From JALHMI01 sp964598535 (GTDB lineage: Bacteria; Planctomycetota; Planctomycetia; Pirellulales; PALSA-1355), in assembly GCA_964598535.1 (NCBI GenBank), contig CAZRCI010000005.1:156646-220645 (forward strand): DNA of 64,000 nucleotides, read 5' to 3'. The translations under genes were made by a program, and so were the position numbers. The notes below the pieces were generated by a model. That model did no database searches and was not told the DNA's origin. It saw only the letters and a list, made by a program, of their open reading frames with translations. Shown piece after piece: positions 1 through 8,679 of the stretch (position 1 is its first letter; each line of letters opens with the position of its first letter).

Positions 1-2
1 CT

Positions 3-842
3 TCTTCTCCTCTTATTACACGCGGCGGATTCCGTTGGGGATCGACCGCGGCGATCTCGGCCGAGGAATCCGCGAATCCGTGGTTGCTGCTGAACAAGCC
101 GCTCGTAGACGATCGCGGTGAGAACTCGATTCCTGCGATCGTCGATTTCAACACCGCGACATACAGCTTGAAAAAAGGTCTGGGCGATACGATCGAAGTT
201 ACCGATGGCGCGGGCTTATCGCAAAAGCTGCGCATCGTGGGCATGCTCAAGAACAGCATCTTTCAGGGAGATGTGATCGTCAGCGAAGCGAACTTGTTGA
301 CATTGTTTCCAAACGTGAATGGATATCGTTTCTTTCTCGTTGACACACGCGAGCAACCGCCGGGCGAGGTACGGCAAGTGCTCGAAGACGCGCTGGGCGA
401 CTATGGCTTCGACGCCGAAAGCAGCCGCGATCGATTGGCCGCGTTCTTCGCCGTGCAGAATACCTACCTTTCGACATTCCAGAGTCTGGGCGGGCTGGGC
501 CTGCTTTTGGGCACCTTCGGCCTGGCGACCGTGCAACTTCGTAGCGTGCTGGAGCGTCGTGGCGAGCTCGCGCTGATGCGCGCGGCGGGCTTTCGGCATT
601 CGCTCCTCGCGCGAATGGTCTTGCTTGAGAACCTCATCCTGCTCGTGAGCGGTTTAGCACTAGGAGTCTTGGCCGCACTCGTGGCCGTGTTGCCGCACTG
701 GGTCTTGGGCGGCGCGAGCATTCCTTGGCTGTCGCTCGCGGCGACTTTGGCTGCCGTGCTGATCGCGGGGCTCCTGGCAAGTTTGCTGGCCGTGCGAGCC
801 ACCCTCCGTGCGGAACTGATTCCGGCGCTGCGGGCGGAATAG
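3..842 (+). CDS. FtsX-like ABC transporter permease, C-terminal part (cut by window start)
   Basis: The reading frame is open from the first bases of the window, so the 5' end lies outside it. What is visible is the end of the periplasmic (MacB-PCD-like) domain followed by the FtsX core: a hydrophobic segment around GLGLLLGTFGLA, the cytoplasmic loop with ERRGELALMRAAGF, which is the signature of MacB/LolC-type permeases, and two further membrane helices before a short C-terminus ending at 842. Such proteins are the membrane half of an ABC system that pumps substrates or extracts lipoproteins using a separate ATPase. The ATPase is not in the window and is expected upstream. The substrate cannot be told from this piece. 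Confidence 0.85.
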   Translation, partial: SSPLITRGGFRWGSTAAISAEESANPWLLLNKPLVDDRGENSIPAIVDFNTATYSLKKGLGDTIEVTDGAGLSQKLRIVGMLKNSIFQGDVIVSEANLLTLFPNVNGYRFFLVDTREQPPGEVRQVLEDALGDYGFDAESSRDRLAAFFAVQNTYLSTFQSLGGLGLLLGTFGLATVQLRSVLERRGELALMRAAGFRHSLLARMVLLENLILLVSGLALGVLAALVAVLPHWVLGGASIPWLSLAATLAAVLIAGLLASLLAVRATLRAELIPALRAE

Positions 843-961
843 TTGCCGCTACTCAACGGCATTCCGCGACACTACAATGGGGTAAGTTCGCTAATCAACC
901 GTCCCACCCCAAAAATACGGCTGCGCTTGGCGCGTCGTCCCTCCCCGCACGCGAGCTTGCG

Positions 962-3900
962 ATGATGCGATTTGGTCTAGGTTGCGCAATGTTGCTCGTG
1001 ACGGCTTCCTCACTCGGCGCTGAGCCGGTCGACTTTCAGCGTGACATACGGCCATTGCTGATGAAGCATTGCTATGAATGTCACGGGCCGGTGAAGCAAG
1101 AAGCCGGGCTGAGGCTCGATCGTCGCGAGGCAGCTTTCGAAGGTGGCGACGTTGGCAACACGATCTTGGCCGGCAACAGCGCCGAAAGCGTGCTGTTGCA
1201 AGCAATCACCGGCACCAGCGATGCCGTGTCGCGGATGCCGGCGGATCGCGAGCCCTTGCCCACGGAACATGTGGACCTCATCCGCAGGTGGATTGACGAG
1301 GGGGCAAGTTGGCCGGCTGATGAACCGGCCGACGAGGTCGATACCCGTCGCAATCACTGGGCATTCAAAACACCCGTGCGGCCAGTTGTCCCTCCGGTTA
1401 CTAATCAGGTCTGGGCGCGGGGCGATGCCGATCGGTTTATTTTGGCCCGGCTTGAGGCCGAAGGACTACAGCCATCGTTCGAGGCAGATCGGGTCACGCT
1501 TTTGCGAAGGTTGAGCCTGGACCTGATTGGCCTCCCGCCGACGATCGCGGAGATCGACGCATTCCTGGCCGACGACACTCCGCAAGCGTACGAGAAGCAG
1601 GTCGAGCGTTTGTTGGCTTCGCCGCATTATGGCGAGCGCTGGGGTCGCCATTGGCTCGATGCCGCCCGGTATGCCGACTCGGACGGATTCGAGAAAGACA
1701 AATCGCGGGCGATGTGGATGTATCGCGATTGGGTCGTGGGGGCCCTGAACCGGGACTTGCCGTACAACCAATTCATCATTGAGCAGCTTGCCGGCGACCA
1801 GCTTCCCGGTGCGACGCAGGATCAGATTGTCGCCACAGGCTTTTTGCGCAATTCGATGCTCAACGAGGAGGGAGGTGTCGATCCCGAACAATTTCGGATG
1901 GAAGCGATGTTCGACCGGATGGACGCGCTGGGCAAGAGCGTGCTGGGGCTGACGATCCAGTGCAGCCAGTGCCACGATCACAAGTACGACCCGCTCTCGC
2001 AGCGCGACTATTACCGGCTGATGGCGTTTTTGAATAACGACCACGAAGCGCAACCGACGGTCTATGCGCCCGAGCAATTGGCCAAATGCCAGCAGTTGCT
2101 GACCGAGATGCGGCGCATCGAAACAGGGTTGCAAGAGCAGACGCCCGATTGGCAATCGCGCATGGCCGCTTGGGAAACAATCGCGACGGACAAACAGCCC
2201 CAGTGGCATACGCTGCAGCCGACGACGCATATTGATGTTGGCGGTGGGGCGAAGCTCAGTTTACTGGGCGATCAGTCGATGCTTTGCGCCGGCTATGCTC
2301 CTACGCATTGCACATTTCGCGTCGAAGGCACGACGCCGCTGCAGAGCGTTACCGCGCTGCGGCTGGAGTTGCTTACCGACCCGAACCTGCCTCACGGCGG
2401 CCCCGGGCGCTCGTACAAAGGCACCTCCGCGCTCACGCAGATCAATGTCGAGGCTCAAGCCGCGGACGGCAGCGGCCAGCTCGAAGGGCAGAAGATATCC
2501 CAGGCCTCGGCCGACTTCGAACAGAGCGAGACGCCGTTGGAACCAGTATTCGACGATCGCTCGGGCAAGAGTCGGGTTGTCGGGCCGGTGGCCTATGCCA
2601 TCGACGGTAACAATGAAACGGCCTGGGGCATCGACGCTGGACCAGGACGACGTAACCAACCTCGCAAGGCGGTGTTTCGGTTCGAGAAGCCGATTGAATT
2701 CGTAGCCGGCATCAGGCTTGCCGTCTCGCTCGCACAGAATCACGGTGGCTGGAACAGCGACGACCACCAGAACAACCTGCTGGGGCGGATTCGCATTTCC
2801 GTGACCGACGCCAGCGAGAATCTCGAGGCCGATCCACTACCGGCGCATGTACGAAATATCCTGGCCATTCCAACCAGCGAACGTACGCCCGAGCAAATAG
2901 CCGCGGTGTTCAGCCATTGGTGCACGACCGTGCCCGAATGGCGGCAAGCGAACGAGCAGATTGAGGCCCTGTGGCGCCAGTGGCCGGAGGGCTCGACGAG
3001 CCTGGTGTTGGCTAATCGCGATACGCCGCGCGATACGCGAATGCTCAAGCGTGGCGACTTCTTGAAGCCGGGTGAGGTGGTCGCGGCGGGCGTTCCCGAA
3101 GTGCTTCATGGGCTTCCGGCCAACGCACCGGCAACGCGGCTAACCCTGGCCCGCTGGCTCGCCGATCCGGCGAGCCCGACGACTGCTCGCGTGATCGTCA
3201 ATCGTGTATGGCAGGCCTATTTTGGCACGGGCATTGTCGGCACGAGCGAGGATCTGGGCATGCAGAGCGAAGCGCCCAGTCACGGGGAACTTCTCGATTG
3301 GCTGGCATGTGAGCTGGTCGACCGCGGCTGGAGCTTGAAACAGCTTCACCGCACGATCGTGCATTCGGCCACGTATCGGCAAGCGTCGAACGTCTCGCCG
3401 GAACTGGCCGAGCGTGATCCGTACAACCGGCTACTAGCGCGGGGTCCGCGGTTCCGTGTGGAAGGTGAGATCGTACGGGATGTGGCCCTGGCCGCGAGCG
3501 GACTGTTGAATCCCAAGCTTGGCGGTGAGAGTATCTATGCGCCGATTCCCGAGAGCCTGCTGGCATTGAGCTATGCACCACTCACCTGGAACGAAGAACG
3601 CGGTCCGAATCGCTACCGGCGGGCAGTTTATACGTTCCGTCGCCGCTCGCTACCGTATCCGATGCTCCAGAATTTCGATACGCCCAATGGTGATTTCTCG
3701 TGCGTTCGCCGGCAGCGCAGCGATACGCCGCTCCAAGCGCTCACGACACTCAACGAGGTGATTTTTACCGAGTGTGCCCGGGCACTTGCCAAGCGAACGC
3801 TGGCCGAAGCACCGGCCGAAGATCAGCAGCGGATCGCCCACGCCTTCCGGTTGTGCGTGAGTCGCACGCCAACGGAGGCTGAGTGCGCGGCCTTGCTCGA

Positions 3901-4081
3901 ACTGCTTGCCAAGCAGCGAGCGCGGATCGCGGAAGGCTGGCTCAATGCCCGCGAGATTGCCACCGGCGCCAACGCGCTTCCCAGTGAACTACCGCAAGGG
4001 GCGACGCCGGCGGACCTGGCGGCGTATACCGTGTTGTCCCGGGTGATATTGAATCTCGACGAGACGATTACGAAACAGTAG
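962..4081 (+). CDS. Planctomycete cytochrome C / DUF1549 / DUF1553 domain protein
   Basis: An exported protein of 1039 residues with the three-part layout typical of planctomycetes: a signal peptide (about 1-20), a Planctomycete cytochrome C domain with a haem-binding CYECH motif at residues 37-41, then DUF1549 (PSCyt2) and a C-terminal DUF1553 (PSD1). A second CxxCH (CSQCHDHKYDP) lies at the end of the DUF1549 part. I placed the start at the ATG at 962 because it gives a clean signal peptide; the same frame stays open to 725, but that extension overlaps the permease gene and looks antisense-like. The stop lies about 40 bases before the DUF1501 gene, its usual partner, so the two probably work together. 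The biochemical function is not established; an oxidative, haem-dependent role in the periplasm is inferred. Confidence 0.9.
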   Translation: MMRFGLGCAMLLVTASSLGAEPVDFQRDIRPLLMKHCYECHGPVKQEAGLRLDRREAAFEGGDVGNTILAGNSAESVLLQAITGTSDAVSRMPADREPLPTEHVDLIRRWIDEGASWPADEPADEVDTRRNHWAFKTPVRPVVPPVTNQVWARGDADRFILARLEAEGLQPSFEADRVTLLRRLSLDLIGLPPTIAEIDAFLADDTPQAYEKQVERLLASPHYGERWGRHWLDAARYADSDGFEKDKSRAMWMYRDWVVGALNRDLPYNQFIIEQLAGDQLPGATQDQIVATGFLRNSMLNEEGGVDPEQFRMEAMFDRMDALGKSVLGLTIQCSQCHDHKYDPLSQRDYYRLMAFLNNDHEAQPTVYAPEQLAKCQQLLTEMRRIETGLQEQTPDWQSRMAAWETIATDKQPQWHTLQPTTHIDVGGGAKLSLLGDQSMLCAGYAPTHCTFRVEGTTPLQSVTALRLELLTDPNLPHGGPGRSYKGTSALTQINVEAQAADGSGQLEGQKISQASADFEQSETPLEPVFDDRSGKSRVVGPVAYAIDGNNETAWGIDAGPGRRNQPRKAVFRFEKPIEFVAGIRLAVSLAQNHGGWNSDDHQNNLLGRIRISVTDASENLEADPLPAHVRNILAIPTSERTPEQIAAVFSHWCTTVPEWRQANEQIEALWRQWPEGSTSLVLANRDTPRDTRMLKRGDFLKPGEVVAAGVPEVLHGLPANAPATRLTLARWLADPASPTTARVIVNRVWQAYFGTGIVGTSEDLGMQSEAPSHGELLDWLACELVDRGWSLKQLHRTIVHSATYRQASNVSPELAERDPYNRLLARGPRFRVEGEIVRDVALAASGLLNPKLGGESIYAPIPESLLALSYAPLTWNEERGPNRYRRAVYTFRRRSLPYPMLQNFDTPNGDFSCVRRQRSDTPLQALTTLNEVIFTECARALAKRTLAEAPAEDQQRIAHAFRLCVSRTPTEAECAALLELLAKQRARIAEGWLNAREIATGANALPSELPQGATPADLAAYTVLSRVILNLDETITKQ

Positions 4082-4118
4082 CGACTGGTTGTCGGTTGCA
4101 ATGCCAACGGGTGTGAAG

Positions 4119-5537
4119 ATGAACGAACAGCAACGCATGCAGCGGCATTTCAATCGTCGCTGGTTTTTTGAGCAATGCGGCATTGGCCTGGGGTCGTTGG
4201 CGCTGGGGACGTTGCTGGGCGAGGGCACGCTCGCCGCGCCGGCGGCTACCGATCCGCTGGCGCCCAAGCAGCCGCATCATAGGCCGCGTGCCAAACACGT
4301 GATCTTTTTGTTTCAGGCCGGCGCGCCCAGTCATTTGGAGTTGTTCGATAACAAGCCGGAACTGGCAAAGCACGATGGCAAGCTTCCGCCAGCCGAGCTC
4401 ATCGAAGGCTATCGGGCCGCGTTCATCAATCCGAATTCGACGCTGCTGGGCCCCAAGTTCAAGTTCGCCCGGCATGGGCAATCGGGAGCCGAGATTTCGG
4501 AACTTTTGCCGCATCTGGCCGAGGTGGTTGATGACGTGGCGATCGTGCGTTCGCTGGTGACTGACGCGTTCAATCATGCGCCGGGGCAGATCATGATGAA
4601 CACCGGATCCCAGCAGTTCGGCCGGCCGAGCTTTGGCGCTTGGACGACGTATGGGCTGGGGAGCGAGTCTCGCGATCTGCCGGGCTTCGTGGTGCTCAAT
4701 TCCGCGAAGAAGGGCACCAGCGGCGGGGCGAGCAATTGGGGCTGCGGCTTTTTGCCCACGGTGTATCAGGGCGTGCCGTTTCGCAGCCAGGGCGACCCGG
4801 TGTTGTTTCTTTCGAACCCGCCGGGGATCGATGTCCAGTCGCAGCGAGAATCGCTCGACGCGCTGGCCACGCTCAACCGGATACGGCTCGACGCGGTGGG
4901 AGATCCGGAAATCGCCACGCGGATCAACAGCTTTGAACTTGCCTACAAGATGCAGACCAGCGCGCCGGATCTGATGGACATCTCGCAGGAATCGCCCGAG
5001 ACGCTGGCCATGTATGGAGCCGAGCCGGGCAAACCGTCGTATGCCAACAATTGCCTGCTCGCGCGGCGGCTGGTCGAACGGGGCGTGCGGTTCGTGCAGC
5101 TCTTCCACGAGGCGTGGGATCATCACGGCGGTCTGACGCAGGGGCTCAAGGACCAAACCGCGCTCACCGACAAGCCCTCGGCCGCGCTGATCAAAGATCT
5201 CAAACAGCGCGGATTGCTCAACGAAACGATTGTGATCTGGGGCGGGGAGTTCGGCCGCACGCCGATGGTGCAGGGGGGCAATGACGGCCGCGACCACCAT
5301 CCGAATGCGTTCACCATGTGGATGGCCGGCGGCGGAATCAAGCCCGGCATCACGCTCGGTGAGACGGATCCCTTCGGCTTCAACGTCACCGGCGATCGGG
5401 TGCATGTTCACGACCTGCATGCCACGCTGCTGCATCTGCTGGGTTTTGACCATACGCGGCTGACCTATCGCTTTCAGGGGCGCGATTTCCGCCTGACCGA
5501 CGTGCATGGCCGGGTCGTGGAAAAACTGCTGACGTAG
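4119..5537 (+). CDS. DUF1501 family protein, Tat-exported
   Basis: A 472-residue DUF1501 protein, a family with an alkaline-phosphatase/sulfatase-like fold abundant in planctomycetes. The N-terminus has a twin-arginine pair (NRRWFFEQCGIG) followed by a hydrophobic stretch, which suggests folded export by Tat. Family motifs include FQAGAPSHLELFD near the N-terminus, NAPGQ-like and DHHPNAF near the C-terminus, and the GEFGRTP motif. Start candidates in the same frame are TTG 4089, ATG 4101 and ATG 4119; none has a strong ribosome binding site, and 4119 gives the usual short region before the arginines. It follows the DUF1549/DUF1553 gene by a short gap in the same direction, the common pairing. 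Whether members are true hydrolases is unknown. Confidence 0.88.
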   Translation: MNEQQRMQRHFNRRWFFEQCGIGLGSLALGTLLGEGTLAAPAATDPLAPKQPHHRPRAKHVIFLFQAGAPSHLELFDNKPELAKHDGKLPPAELIEGYRAAFINPNSTLLGPKFKFARHGQSGAEISELLPHLAEVVDDVAIVRSLVTDAFNHAPGQIMMNTGSQQFGRPSFGAWTTYGLGSESRDLPGFVVLNSAKKGTSGGASNWGCGFLPTVYQGVPFRSQGDPVLFLSNPPGIDVQSQRESLDALATLNRIRLDAVGDPEIATRINSFELAYKMQTSAPDLMDISQESPETLAMYGAEPGKPSYANNCLLARRLVERGVRFVQLFHEAWDHHGGLTQGLKDQTALTDKPSAALIKDLKQRGLLNETIVIWGGEFGRTPMVQGGNDGRDHHPNAFTMWMAGGGIKPGITLGETDPFGFNVTGDRVHVHDLHATLLHLLGFDHTRLTYRFQGRDFRLTDVHGRVVEKLLT

Positions 5538-5703
5538 GGCATGTGGGACGTTGTTCTCTTTTTGCCACATCCCCATTCGCGACCTAAGTATCTGGTAAGT
5601 GCCCGTACCGCACGCGGTGCGCGCAATCGCTACCACTGATACAACCCCGCTGCTCTGGCGGCTTAGCCGGAGCGGCGAGAACCATTCGCGAAGGACCAGC
5701 AGC

Positions 5704-7143
5704 ATGATGCGCGTGGCGGTAATTGGCGCCGGACCGGCCGGCATTACGGCGGCCTACGAACTGGCGAAGGCCGGCGTCGAGGTCGAAGTTTTTGAAGCGT
5801 CAGACAGCGTTGGCGGGCTCGCACGCAGCTTTCGGCTGTGGGACCAGACCGTCGACTTGGGGCCCCATCGGTTCTTTTCCAGCGATGCCCGCGTGAATCG
5901 CTTGTGGCTGGAGGTCGTGGGCCGCGACTACCAGATGGTCGATCGGCTGACGCGGATTTACTACCGCGGCAAGTTCTTTAACTATCCGCTGGCGGCCGGC
6001 AACGCGCTTCAGAACCTGGGGCCCGTGGAAGCGGCCAATTGCTTGGCCAGCTACGCCGGCCAGCAAGTCGTGGCCAAGCTTCGCGGTGAGGCTCGCATTG
6101 ATGAAGCCAGCTTCGAAGATTGGGTGGTCAGCCGCTTTGGCCGCCGGTTGTTCGAAATATTCTTCAAGACCTATAGCGAAAAGCTTTGGGGAATCACCTG
6201 TCAAGAACTCGATGCGGACTTTGCGGCCCAGCGAATCAAGAAGCTTTCGCTCGGTGAAGCCGTCAAAAACGCGCTCGGGCTCGGCGGCCAGAAGCACCGC
6301 ACGCTCGTCGATCGCTTCGCTTATCCAAACGGCGGCACCGGCATGGTTTATGACCGGATGGCCGATTATGTGCGCGGTCTTGGTGGCGAAGTGCATTTGA
6401 ATCGGCCTGTGCGGCGCGTGGTTGTCGAGCGTGGGCGGGCGCGGGGACTCGTCACTGCCGGAGGCGACGTACATAAGTTCGATCAGGTCATTTCCACGAT
6501 GCCGCTTACGCTGATGACCAAGAGTCTCGACGATGTGCCGTTCGACGTGATTCGCGCGACCGAGGCGCTCAGCTTCCGCAACACGATCCTGGTTTATCTG
6601 CGCGTCGAGGGGCAGGAGCTGTTCCCCGACCAATGGCTGTACGTGCATTCGCCCGAACTGCTTACCGGTCGGGTGACGAATTTCCGCAATTGGGCGCCGG
6701 ATATCTGTGCCGGTTCAAACGACACGATTCTATCTCTCGAATATTGGTGCAACGATGGCGAGCCGCTCTGGGGTCAGGAGGATGGCGATCTCATTCGTCG
6801 CGGCACGGCCGAAATGACCACCACCGGCCTTTTGGGCGGGGCACGTGTGACCGCCGGACACGTGGTGCGGCTCAAACGCTGCTACCCCGTGTATGCCCGA
6901 GGCTATAAGCGGCACGTGACGAAAATTACCAGCCATCTCGACACGATTGGCGGACTGACGGCGATCGGTCGCTATGGAGCGTTCAAATACAACAACCAGG
7001 ATCACAGCATCCTGATGGGCATCATGGCGGCCGAAAATATTCTGGCCGACAAGCAACACAACCTGTGGAGCGTGAACACCGACTACGAGTCGTATCAGGA
7101 GTCGGCCGTAATCACGGACGAAGGACTCGTTACTTCCAGTTGA
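5704..7143 (+). CDS. NAD(P)/FAD-dependent oxidoreductase, amine-oxidase/UDP-galactopyranose-mutase-like
   Basis: A 479-residue flavoprotein. The N-terminus has the dinucleotide-binding motif VIGAGPAGITAAYEL and the following acidic residue at the end of the second strand (VFEASDSVGGLARSF), as in protoporphyrinogen-oxidase-like and UDP-galactopyranose-mutase-like amine oxidases (COG1232). The segment GPHRFFSSD next to it fits the same group. I placed the start at ATG 5704 with AAGGAC upstream; the frame is open to 5599, but the extension has no family similarity. It lies before three genes for GT-C membrane enzymes and may act on a sugar or isoprenoid precursor for them. That link is inference from position, and the substrate cannot be read from the sequence. 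Confidence 0.82.
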   Translation: MMRVAVIGAGPAGITAAYELAKAGVEVEVFEASDSVGGLARSFRLWDQTVDLGPHRFFSSDARVNRLWLEVVGRDYQMVDRLTRIYYRGKFFNYPLAAGNALQNLGPVEAANCLASYAGQQVVAKLRGEARIDEASFEDWVVSRFGRRLFEIFFKTYSEKLWGITCQELDADFAAQRIKKLSLGEAVKNALGLGGQKHRTLVDRFAYPNGGTGMVYDRMADYVRGLGGEVHLNRPVRRVVVERGRARGLVTAGGDVHKFDQVISTMPLTLMTKSLDDVPFDVIRATEALSFRNTILVYLRVEGQELFPDQWLYVHSPELLTGRVTNFRNWAPDICAGSNDTILSLEYWCNDGEPLWGQEDGDLIRRGTAEMTTTGLLGGARVTAGHVVRLKRCYPVYARGYKRHVTKITSHLDTIGGLTAIGRYGAFKYNNQDHSILMGIMAAENILADKQHNLWSVNTDYESYQESAVITDEGLVTSS

Positions 7144-7164
7144 GAAAATGAAGTTGTGGGTGGC

Positions 7165-7243
7165 CACGAGGGGGCAACCGTTTCCTCGTGCGCGATCCCC
7201 CAATCGCAATCCGAAAAGACAACCAAGAGCCACCGGTGGCTCT
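7165..7243 (+). promoter_or_regulatory. Leader with two inverted repeats, including an 18-bp perfect palindrome
   Basis: The 123-base gap before the first mannosyltransferase-like gene holds a 7-bp stem (CACGAGG at 7165-7171 with CCTCGTG at 7184-7190) and a perfect 18-bp palindrome, AGAGCCACCGGTGGCTCT, at 7226-7243, 23 bases before the ATG at 7267. It could be an operator, an attenuator or a dispersed REP-like repeat; nothing in the sequence decides which. Confidence 0.45.
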
Positions 7244-7266
7244 CCCGTTGGAAGAGGAACTGAGGC

Positions 7267-8646
7267 ATGGAGTCAACCACCAGTGCCCGGCTGGCAACTT
7301 GGCAATTTCCCGAGGCGCGTCGCCGGACCTTCGCTGTCTCGGGCGTGGCGCGAGTGATGGGGATTGCGCTGCTGATCACGCTCGCTCAGATCGCGATGTT
7401 GTTGTCGCTGGCTGCGATCGTGAGCGATGCCCCCAAGGGAGAGCTCTATCAGGCCCTTTGCCAGTGGGATGGCCATCTCTATGCACGTATCGTACGCGAC
7501 GGCTATCGCACGACGATTCCGCCGATCGCCTCGATCGACTTCGAACAATCGAATGTGGCGTTCTTTCCGGGATTTCCGCTGTCGGCCTATGGACTCCGGC
7601 GGTTATCGGGCGACTGGCTGTCGATCAAGGGAAGTCTGGTGCTTGCCGGACAGATTGCGGCCTGGGGGTTTTGGACTTACTGGTTGCTGCTGCTGCGGCG
7701 ATTTCGCGCACCGCGGCAGGTGGGCGCGTTGGCAACGCTCGCGGTGGCACTACATCCGGCGAGTTACTACTTGGTGGCATCGTTCAGCGAGTCGCTATTC
7801 TTGCTCTCGATACTGGGATTTTTTTACTGGCTTTGCGATTCGGAACCCTATAAGCGGCTGTGGGCATTGCCACACGGAATCGCGATGAGTGCGACGCGTC
7901 TCGGTGGTTTGCCGGTGGCGTTCGTACCGCTCATCGCGCAAGGATTTACCGAAGTCGCGCCCGTCGTACACACCGCCTGGCTCTATCGCCGCGCGATCGA
8001 TCGGGGAGAACGCATCCGGGGGGCCGTCTCCGCCTGCCGGCAGCAGTTGTGGGACGATCGAGGATTGCTCGCGCGGCTCGCGCTAGTAGGCTTCGTTGCC
8101 AGTCTCGGCGGGCTTGGTTTCTTTGGCTACTGCCAGTGGAAGTTCGGTTACTGGAACATGTATTTCTGGACGCAGCAAGAGGGGGCCACGGTTTCGGCCG
8201 ATTGGCTGTGGTTCGTCAAGCCTCGCAATTACATTTTCGTCGGCTCGCTATGGTTTAGCCACTTGCATTGGCCGGATGATGTCAGCCGATTTTGTGTCGC
8301 CCTCAGTGTCGTGCTCTTGTTCGTGTTGGGAAAATGGGAGTCTGGCCGCTATCGAGCCGGCGATCGAAGTTTGCCCCAACGGCTGCCGTTCTATTTGTGT
8401 GCCGTGGGACTGTTGTTTCTGCATGCGGCCGGCGTTTCGCCGATCATGATGCAGAGCTTCTTTCGCTACAGTTTGACAATCCACGTACTGTTGCTGTTAG
8501 CACTGGTACATGCCTGCGGTTGGGGGCTCGTGCCGCGCTGGCTCACGCGACCGAACGTCACGTGGATCACGGCGGGATTTGCCGTGATGGCCGGGTTGCA
8601 ATTGGCGCTCGCCGCCCGCTATTTCACGCACCTGTGGGTGGCATAG
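7267..8646 (+). CDS. GT-C mannosyltransferase-like membrane protein, PIG-V/Gpi18 family (copy 1 of 3)
   Basis: A 459-residue polytopic membrane protein and the first of three tandem paralogues. It shows the hallmarks of the PIG-V/Gpi18 mannosyltransferase family: after the first membrane helix a loop with CQWDGHLYARIVRDGY (residues 65-80), whose aspartate 68 corresponds to the GT-C catalytic acid, and then NVAFFPGFPL (96-105), the family's F-x-P-x-x-P element. Many further hydrophobic helices follow and the C-terminus is short (FTHLWVA). GAGG upstream of the ATG supports the start. The family uses polyprenyl-phosphate sugars as donors; in bacteria the acceptor is usually unknown. Copy 2 begins about 30 bases downstream, so the genes are cotranscribed. 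Confidence 0.82.
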   Translation: MESTTSARLATWQFPEARRRTFAVSGVARVMGIALLITLAQIAMLLSLAAIVSDAPKGELYQALCQWDGHLYARIVRDGYRTTIPPIASIDFEQSNVAFFPGFPLSAYGLRRLSGDWLSIKGSLVLAGQIAAWGFWTYWLLLLRRFRAPRQVGALATLAVALHPASYYLVASFSESLFLLSILGFFYWLCDSEPYKRLWALPHGIAMSATRLGGLPVAFVPLIAQGFTEVAPVVHTAWLYRRAIDRGERIRGAVSACRQQLWDDRGLLARLALVGFVASLGGLGFFGYCQWKFGYWNMYFWTQQEGATVSADWLWFVKPRNYIFVGSLWFSHLHWPDDVSRFCVALSVVLLFVLGKWESGRYRAGDRSLPQRLPFYLCAVGLLFLHAAGVSPIMMQSFFRYSLTIHVLLLLALVHACGWGLVPRWLTRPNVTWITAGFAVMAGLQLALAARYFTHLWVA

Positions 8647-8679
8647 TGAAACGCTGAGAGTATCACGAGGATGCCGAAC

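Noticed and set aside
725..961. N-terminal extension of the DUF1549/DUF1553 frame
   Set aside because: It overlaps the permease gene and lacks features, whereas ATG 962 starts a signal peptide.
4068..5744. 558-residue minus-strand frame opposite the DUF1501 gene
   Set aside because: It is a mirror of the real gene in a GC-rich genome: arginine- and histidine-rich composition, no motifs, no start signals.
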